DNA of 10,167 bases from an uncultured Alphaproteobacteria bacterium (GTDB lineage: Bacteria; Pseudomonadota; Alphaproteobacteria; Puniceispirillales; Puniceispirillaceae), in the NCBI GenBank assembly GCA_913064995.1, contig CAJYBL010000042.1, positions 1-10,167 of the forward strand, written 5' to 3'. Each line of letters starts with the position of its first letter. The first letter of the stretch is position 1. Below the pieces are notes generated by a model. That model did no database searches and was not told the DNA's origin. It worked only from the letters and a program-made list of their open reading frames with translations. Positions 5,568-10,167 of this stretch are shown here, piece after piece. Both the position numbers and the translations under genes were made by a program.

Positions 5568-8483
5568 ATGACAAACCCGAGCTATTTTGACCGAATTTAC
5601 CCGAATTTGCCAATCACTGACCCAGCCAATCAGGCGGTTCGTAATGATTTTACCGCGACATTCACGCAGAAATGGCCAGACCGCACACTTTCTCAAAGCG
5701 GCTATGGATTAGATGATCTGGCGGCAATGCTGGTGACAAGTCAATATCTCCAGAGGCTTGCTTTGCGCCATGGCGAAGATGTCGGCCCTTGCCTGAACGG
5801 CCAAGCGGCGAACCAGATCAATGTTGCAAAAACCCATTTTATCACGTCAATGCAATCGGCTGGCGACGAGAAAGCCGCTTTACGGGCAATCCGCATCTGG
5901 CGTGGAAGAACCGCGCTTATGGTGGCGCTATCCGATCTTGCTGGACGCGAAGACATGCAACAGCAAATGGAATGGCTAAGCGAGGCGGCACAAACCGTCT
6001 TGTCGGCAACGATCCAATATCTTTTCCGCCAAACCGCGCAACGCGGCAAGATCAAGAGTTTTGATGCCGATTTATCCGGATGTGGCTGGACCGTTTTGGC
6101 GCTTGGCAAATTAGGAGCTGGCGAACTTAATTTCTCATCCGATATTGATTTGATCATGCTTCATGACACGCAACACGCCCCTTTTGACAATTGGGATGCT
6201 GTTCAGCCCTTTTTTGTCGCCATGACGCGTGATCTGATCCGCCTTCTTAGCAGCGCCACAAGTGACGGTATTGGCTGGCGTGTAGATTTGCGGCTTCGAC
6301 CTGACCCGGGCGCAACCGCGGTGAGCATCGATCTGACGGCAGCGATTAGCTATTATGAATCAATTGCCCGCACATGGGAACGCGCCGCTTTTATCCGGGC
6401 GCGACCCATCGCAGGTGATCTTACGCTTGGAAACAGCTTTCTTAATCAAATACAGCCATTTATTTGGCGTAAAACGCTTGATTACACGGTGATGGAAGAT
6501 ATGAAAACCATGCTTCGCCGCCCACCGCAGGGCAATGGCTGGCGTGGTTATAACCTGAAAACCGGTAAAAATGGCATTCGGCAAATCGAGTTTTTTACGC
6601 ATGTGTTACAGCTTGTGGCTGGTGGACGCCATAAAAAACTGCGGCATCGCAACAGTCTTGCCGCGCTTGATGCGCTTGCCGCTGCCAAATGGATTACCAA
6701 TGAGCAAGCAGCCGCGCTTGGCACCGCCTATCATCAGCTACGTCGGATCGAACATAGGCTGCAAATGATCGCCGATAATCAAACCCATAGCCTGCCGCGC
6801 GGCGAAGAAGATTTGGAAAAATTTGCGCATTTTATGGGACATCACACCGCCGCTGATTTCTGCAATGAATTGAACAATTTGCTTGATCAGGTTGGCACGA
6901 ACGCCAAGCATGATTTGCTAAACCCCGCCGATAGCGCCATGTCGCCGGTAGATGGTATGAAAGATATTCTGCTTGATGATTATGATGCGCTTGTTGGATG
7001 GCTTGGCAATCATGGTTTTGAACGGCCAAAAATCATTGCTGACACGCTGTCTGGCTGGATGGCAGGGCGCATTTCGGCAACGCGAAGTGAGCGGGCGCGC
7101 GCCCTGTTAAACCGGTTAATGCCTGAAATTTTAATGTCCTTTACCGCCGCTGATGCGCCCGATGATAAATTTGCCGCGCTGGCGCAATTTATCGAAGGCC
7201 TGCCAGCAAGCGTGCAGATTTTCTCACTTCTTGATTATAACCGGCATCTGACCCGCCTTTTATGCGATATTCTTTTGCTATCGCCGCAGCTTGGCAATCA
7301 TTTACGCCAATATCCAACGCTGTTTGATCTATTGCTATATCAAAGTTTTTTCAAACCATTGTCTGATGCAAATATGATGACCGCGCAATTGCGCCAAATT
7401 TGTGATGGGCGCAATATCGAGGACGCGCTTGACCAGGTCAAAATCAAGGCACGCGAGTGGAAATTTCAGGTTGAAATCCAAGCCCTGAGCCAGACAATTG
7501 ACAGCACAACCCTTGCAACCGGCCTAAGCGCAATTGCCACAGCGACGGTTAGGCTGATCCTTGATCTGGCGCGCGCCGATATGACCCGCCGCCATGGCCA
7601 GATTGACGGCAGCGTGACGATCCTTGCGCTTGGCAGGCTTGGCACTGGGCAAATGACGGTCAGTTCCGATCTTGATCTTTTGTTTGTTTATGACGCGCCT
7701 GAGGCGGCGCTATCTGACGGCAAGCGCCCCATCAATGCGTCAACCTATTTTGCCCGCCTTGCCCAGACGATGGTCAGTTGGCTTAGCACTGCAACCGCTG
7801 AAGGCGTACTTTATCCGGTTGATTTGCGGTTACGTCCCGAGGGTGAAGCTGGCGCCATCGCCACATCGCTTGATCGGCTGGAAACCTATTTTGCGGGTGA
7901 TGCATGGATTTGGGAAAAGTTAGCGCTTGCTAAAGCGCAGCCAATTGCCGGTGATACTGATTTAACCGAAAGATTGCATCTAGCGATCCACGCTATTGTT
8001 AATCAACCGCATGATCATAGCCTGATCGGGCCTGCCATTGGCAACATGTTGGTGCGGATCCGGAAAGTTCGCAAAGGCAAATCAAAATGGCATTTGCGTG
8101 CGCGTGATGGTGGCCTTGTCGAGCTTGATCTTTTGATGCAAGGCATGCGGCTTCAACATGGCTATCTCTTTGACCAAACCGGTCAATCAATAGCGGCCAT
8201 TCTGGCACAATTGAAAACCAGCGGTAAAATCAATGCCAACCATGCCGAAGCACTGCAAGATGCTGATCAACTGTTCAACGAAATCCATCAATGTCTGCGC
8301 CTGACCTTTGGCAATGCCGCTTCGGTCCCTGATCAACTGCCACCGCCATTGCAAAAATTTATGCTTGGCCGTATGGATCTCGCAGACGAACAGCAACTTA
8401 CCCTGTTATTGGAAACAACATTAGGAACTGTCTCTGCCATTTTGAATCAATATCTGGCAAACGATCGGCCCATTTCAGCATGA
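5568..8483 (+). CDS. glnE: bifunctional glutamine synthetase adenylyltransferase / adenylyl-removing enzyme
   Basis: Adds AMP to, and by phosphorolysis removes AMP from, a tyrosine of glutamine synthetase. PII proteins and glutamine control the two activities, tying ammonium assimilation to nitrogen supply. The 971 residues contain two nucleotidyltransferase domains. The N-terminal one (adenylyl removase) has GKLGAGELNFSSDIDL with Asp192/Asp194, then VDLRLRPDP (239-247) and GKNGIRQIEF (333-342). The C-terminal one (adenylyltransferase) has GRLGTGQMTVSSDLDL with Asp701/Asp703 and VDLRLRPEGEAGA (751-763). Each is followed by a helical region. The motif normally GGLIDIEF in the second half reads GGLVELDLL (848-856), an Asp/Glu swap. 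The frame also allows GTG 5538, ten residues earlier; neither start has a strong ribosome binding site, and I prefer ATG 5568. It is divergent from rlmE and closed by a terminator at 8596-8618, so probably monocistronic. No PII or glutamine synthetase gene is nearby. Confidence 0.96.
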   Translation: MTNPSYFDRIYPNLPITDPANQAVRNDFTATFTQKWPDRTLSQSGYGLDDLAAMLVTSQYLQRLALRHGEDVGPCLNGQAANQINVAKTHFITSMQSAGDEKAALRAIRIWRGRTALMVALSDLAGREDMQQQMEWLSEAAQTVLSATIQYLFRQTAQRGKIKSFDADLSGCGWTVLALGKLGAGELNFSSDIDLIMLHDTQHAPFDNWDAVQPFFVAMTRDLIRLLSSATSDGIGWRVDLRLRPDPGATAVSIDLTAAISYYESIARTWERAAFIRARPIAGDLTLGNSFLNQIQPFIWRKTLDYTVMEDMKTMLRRPPQGNGWRGYNLKTGKNGIRQIEFFTHVLQLVAGGRHKKLRHRNSLAALDALAAAKWITNEQAAALGTAYHQLRRIEHRLQMIADNQTHSLPRGEEDLEKFAHFMGHHTAADFCNELNNLLDQVGTNAKHDLLNPADSAMSPVDGMKDILLDDYDALVGWLGNHGFERPKIIADTLSGWMAGRISATRSERARALLNRLMPEILMSFTAADAPDDKFAALAQFIEGLPASVQIFSLLDYNRHLTRLLCDILLLSPQLGNHLRQYPTLFDLLLYQSFFKPLSDANMMTAQLRQICDGRNIEDALDQVKIKAREWKFQVEIQALSQTIDSTTLATGLSAIATATVRLILDLARADMTRRHGQIDGSVTILALGRLGTGQMTVSSDLDLLFVYDAPEAALSDGKRPINASTYFARLAQTMVSWLSTATAEGVLYPVDLRLRPEGEAGAIATSLDRLETYFAGDAWIWEKLALAKAQPIAGDTDLTERLHLAIHAIVNQPHDHSLIGPAIGNMLVRIRKVRKGKSKWHLRARDGGLVELDLLMQGMRLQHGYLFDQTGQSIAAILAQLKTSGKINANHAEALQDADQLFNEIHQCLRLTFGNAASVPDQLPPPLQKFMLGRMDLADEQQLTLLLETTLGTVSAILNQYLANDRPISA

Positions 8484-8487
8484 CGCG

Positions 8488-8500
8488 ACAACAATGTTGT
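8488..8500. repeat. short perfect inverted repeat just after the glnE stop
   Basis: ACAACA and TGTTGT flank a single central A, starting 5 bases after the glnE stop codon. A second weak stem follows (AAAACG 8502-8507 with CGTTTT 8520-8525, then TTGG). Neither makes a convincing GC-rich terminator. They may stabilise the glnE mRNA 3' end or be chance. Confidence 0.3.
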
Positions 8501-8595
8501 TAAAACGACTGTCAAACAACGTTTTTGGAACAGACTTTAGGGGCTTGCAAGACATATCAAACCTTGTGCAGTTAGCGGGTCATGTGATGCCGTGC

Positions 8596-8618
8596 CCTGC
8601 TACTGCGAGCAGGTTTTT
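8596..8618 (+). terminator. rho-independent terminator after glnE
   Basis: Perfect 6-bp GC-rich stem CCTGCT (8596-8601) / AGCAGG (8608-8613), hexaloop ACTGCG, directly followed by five Ts (8614-8618). It works only in the plus direction. It lies 113 bases after the glnE stop and 57 before the transporter start, separating the two genes into different transcripts. Confidence 0.75.
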
Positions 8619-8626
8619 GCCATGTG

Positions 8627-8654
8627 TTCAATTACAGTGAAGCAACGTTATATT
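8627..8654 (+). promoter_or_regulatory. possible promoter of the MFS transporter gene
   Basis: TATATT (8649-8654, 5 of 6 to the -10 consensus) has TTCAAT (8627-8632, a weak -35) 16 bases upstream, directly after the glnE terminator. Transcription from about 8661 would give a leader of only about 14 bases, just enough to hold the GAAAGG site. The terminator immediately upstream makes a promoter here likely, though the exact boxes are uncertain. Confidence 0.35.
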
Positions 8655-8660
8655 ACGCTT

Positions 8661-8666
8661 GAAAGG
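8661..8666 (+). promoter_or_regulatory. ribosome binding site of the MFS transporter gene
   Basis: GAAAGG ends 8 bases before ATG 8675. It selects that ATG over the in-frame GTG at 8666, which overlaps the site, and over ATG 8690. Confidence 0.6.
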
Positions 8667-8674
8667 TGTGCCTC

Positions 8675-9967
8675 ATGCTAAAGGCCATCATGTCAACATG
8701 GACCTTATTTTTTGGTCTGTTACTTATTTCTGCGGGCAGTGGCCTGCAAGTAGTATTACTGGGCACCCGCGCACCTGAAGCCGGCTTTACCAATATAGCT
8801 ACCGGTATAGTAATGTCGGGCTATTTTGCGGGCATTTTTGTTGGTTCCATCGTTGTTCCACATATTCTTGCACGCGTCGGCCATGTTCGCGTTTTTGGCG
8901 CCATGTCTGCCATCGCTTCTTCAGCAGTTTTGGTACACGTGGTATTTCTTGATCCAACTATTTGGACCAGCATGCGCTTTGCCAGCGGCTTTAGTTTCGC
9001 TGGCATGTATATCGTTTGTGAAAGCTGGTTGAATGAAAAAGCCACAAATGAAACCCGTGGCCAGCTTTTATCTCTTTACATGATTACCAACCTTGGTGGT
9101 ATGACCGCTGGCCAATTGATGATTTCACTTGGCCAACCTGACAGCTCTGGGTTGTTTTTATTAGCATCTATAATGGTCTCAATTGCAGTCGTTCCCATTT
9201 TGGTCACAGCAGGCACAGCACCGAGCTTTGAAGCACCAGATCGAATTAGCTTCCGCAGGTTGGTGCAGGTTTCACCTTTGGCAGTTGTTGGCATGGTGTT
9301 TGTTGGGATCGCTGTCTCAATGTTGTTTGGCATGGGCTCTGTTTACGGGCGCAGCATTGGGTTGAATAACACCCAAGTGGGCTATTTTATGGCCTCAATC
9401 ACTCTTGGCACCCTGGCACTTCAATATCCAATTGGTCGACTTTCTGATAGATTTGACCGTCGCATTGTCATTTTTGGCGTAGCCGTGATCGCTGGCATTG
9501 CAATCAGCATCGCAGGTTTTTTTGGCGTTGATCAATTCATTTCGCTTTTTATACTCATGTTGGTTTTTGGCGGGCTTCTCTTTTCACTTTATTCGCTTTT
9601 TATAGCTCACGCTAACGACTACTTACCACCCAGCCAGATGGTAGCCATGTCGTCAGGTCTTTTGATGATAAATAGCGCCGGCGCAGTGATTGGCTCACCG
9701 CTTGCTGCATCCGTAATCGAATTTGTTGGCACTCGCGGATTCATGCCAACAATTGCTGGCTTTTTATTCTTATTGGCGGGGTTTGTCCTTTACCGGATGA
9801 GCATGCGCAGCGCGGTTCCAGCCGAAGCGCAAGGTGTGTTTGTTGCCATTCCTGATGCATCATCCGGCGTTGCGGTGAATTTGAGCCCTGAGGTGGAGTG
9901 GGTGATGGATCAGGACGAAGACGATGACCAAAATGATCCGTTCAAAAACAACCCTTATGTGAATTAA
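8675..9967 (+). CDS. YcaD-like major facilitator superfamily transporter
   Basis: Inner-membrane secondary transporter; substrate unknown. The 430 residues show about 12 hydrophobic segments (roughly 8-30, 43-62, 72-92, 98-118, 134-152, 158-178, 203-223, 236-254, 264-282, 288-309, 327-345, 355-373). The motif-A-like loop after helix 8 is clear, GRLSDRFDRR (254-263); its N-half counterpart is degenerate (HILARVGHVRVF, 63-74). ESWLN (116-120), RGQLLSLYM (128-136), GQLM (146-149), YPIGRLSDRF and QMVAM resemble E. coli YcaD from memory, which is also an orphan. A hydrophilic tail of about 55 residues follows the last helix, with an acidic run DQDEDDDQND (412-421) and an Asn-rich end. Start ATG 8675 is chosen by GAAAGG 8 bases upstream. 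It follows the glnE terminator and has no visible partner gene, so context gives no clue to substrate. Confidence 0.9.
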   Translation: MLKAIMSTWTLFFGLLLISAGSGLQVVLLGTRAPEAGFTNIATGIVMSGYFAGIFVGSIVVPHILARVGHVRVFGAMSAIASSAVLVHVVFLDPTIWTSMRFASGFSFAGMYIVCESWLNEKATNETRGQLLSLYMITNLGGMTAGQLMISLGQPDSSGLFLLASIMVSIAVVPILVTAGTAPSFEAPDRISFRRLVQVSPLAVVGMVFVGIAVSMLFGMGSVYGRSIGLNNTQVGYFMASITLGTLALQYPIGRLSDRFDRRIVIFGVAVIAGIAISIAGFFGVDQFISLFILMLVFGGLLFSLYSLFIAHANDYLPPSQMVAMSSGLLMINSAGAVIGSPLAASVIEFVGTRGFMPTIAGFLFLLAGFVLYRMSMRSAVPAEAQGVFVAIPDASSGVAVNLSPEVEWVMDQDEDDDQNDPFKNNPYVN

Positions 9968-10043
9968 GTCTGAGATTAGTGTTGTAGCAATAGCAATTAC
10001 CCTCTCGATACATCAACAGACGCTGAGATATTAATATAACAAA

Positions 10044-10106
10044 ACTTTAAGAACACATCGCTGGGTAAGTGAATAAAAAGTACAAGTGGTAACAATGTTC
10101 TAAAGT
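10044..10106. repeat. imperfect inverted repeat downstream of the transporter gene
   Basis: ACTTTAAGAACA (10044-10055) and TGTTCTAAAGT (10096-10106) are complementary except for one unpaired base, around a 40-base spacer. The surrounding 200 bases (9968-10167) are AT-rich with no supported gene apart from a possible gene end at the right edge. They also hold the 10-bp palindrome ATATTAATAT (about 10028-10037). No T-tract follows the repeat, so intrinsic termination is not supported. Function unknown. Confidence 0.3.
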
Positions 10107-10140
10107 TCCCTTCAGTTAAAAAACTCCGCTTGCTTAATCA

Positions 10141-10167
10141 TTAATCCCTCCACTCCTCAAAATCGTT
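10141..10167 (-). CDS. possible C-terminal end of a convergent gene cut by the window edge
   Basis: Read on the minus strand from the right edge, one frame gives eight codons NDFEEWRD and then TAA (10143-10141). The charged composition looks like a protein C-terminus, and composition becomes AT-rich just past the stop, as expected of intergenic DNA. A second frame is also open over this short stretch (TILRSGGIND, then TAA at about 10138-10136), so the evidence is very thin. No family can be assigned. Confidence 0.2.
   Translation of the reverse strand, partial: NDFEEWRD

Noticed and set aside
8502..8526. AAAACG/CGTTTT stem followed by a T as a first glnE terminator
   Set aside because: AT-rich six-pair stem, 12-base loop, and its own arm supplies the Ts; the GC-rich hairpin at 8596-8618 is a much better terminator.
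8587..8640. 17-codon plus-strand mini-ORF between glnE and the transporter
   Set aside because: It runs straight through the terminator hairpin and has no ribosome binding site.
8484..10167. Transporter and right flank as horizontally acquired DNA
   Set aside because: No integrase, transposase, tRNA, attachment repeats or sharp composition change seen in the gene; the AT-rich right end looks like normal intergenic DNA.
1..10167. CRISPR array, insertion sequence, defence cluster, tRNA or rRNA
   Set aside because: No regularly spaced repeats, no terminal inverted repeats with a transposase, and no RNA-gene signatures. The window is almost filled by five housekeeping or transporter genes.

Overview
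The window reads as an ordinary, densely packed chromosomal segment of an alphaproteobacterium. Three things suggest this: the order guaB, an RsmB-family gene, guaA on one strand; an RlmE with the basic N-terminal extension common in that class; and a two-domain GlnE. Base composition looks close to balanced, with an AT-rich right end. A marine, SAR116-like lineage would fit, but that is inference from general appearance and not from a diagnostic marker.

Left half (about 1-5400, all minus strand, transcribed right to left): rlmE (23S rRNA 2'-O-methyltransferase), then guaB (IMP dehydrogenase), then an RsmB/NOP-family m5C RNA methyltransferase, then guaA (GMP synthase). The gaps of about 60-90 bases and the shared direction suggest one transcription unit. 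GuaB converts IMP to XMP and GuaA converts XMP to GMP, so the cluster holds both steps from IMP to GMP plus two SAM-dependent RNA-modifying enzymes. Possible extra promoters lie upstream of guaB (TATAGT-like -10) and upstream of guaA (perfect TATAAT -10 next to a 21-bp inverted repeat).

Middle (5398-8483): a divergent intergenic region of about 170 bases separates rlmE from glnE. glnE is on the plus strand and encodes the bifunctional adenylyltransferase/adenylyl-removing enzyme that sets glutamine synthetase activity according to nitrogen status. A clear rho-independent terminator lies about 110 bases after it (8596-8618).

Right part (8619-10167): a 12-helix YcaD-like major facilitator transporter of unknown substrate, with its own ribosome binding site and an acidic, Asn-rich cytoplasmic tail. 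The last 200 bases are AT-rich and non-coding, except that the final 27 may be the C-terminal end of a convergent minus-strand gene.

I found no mobile element, tRNA, rRNA, CRISPR array or new defence or biosynthetic system. The more interesting signals are small: inverted repeats at the guaA and guaB promoters/leaders, a duplicated 9-mer at the glnE start, a D/E swap in the second GlnE catalytic domain, and the unresolved substrates of the RsmB-like enzyme and the transporter.
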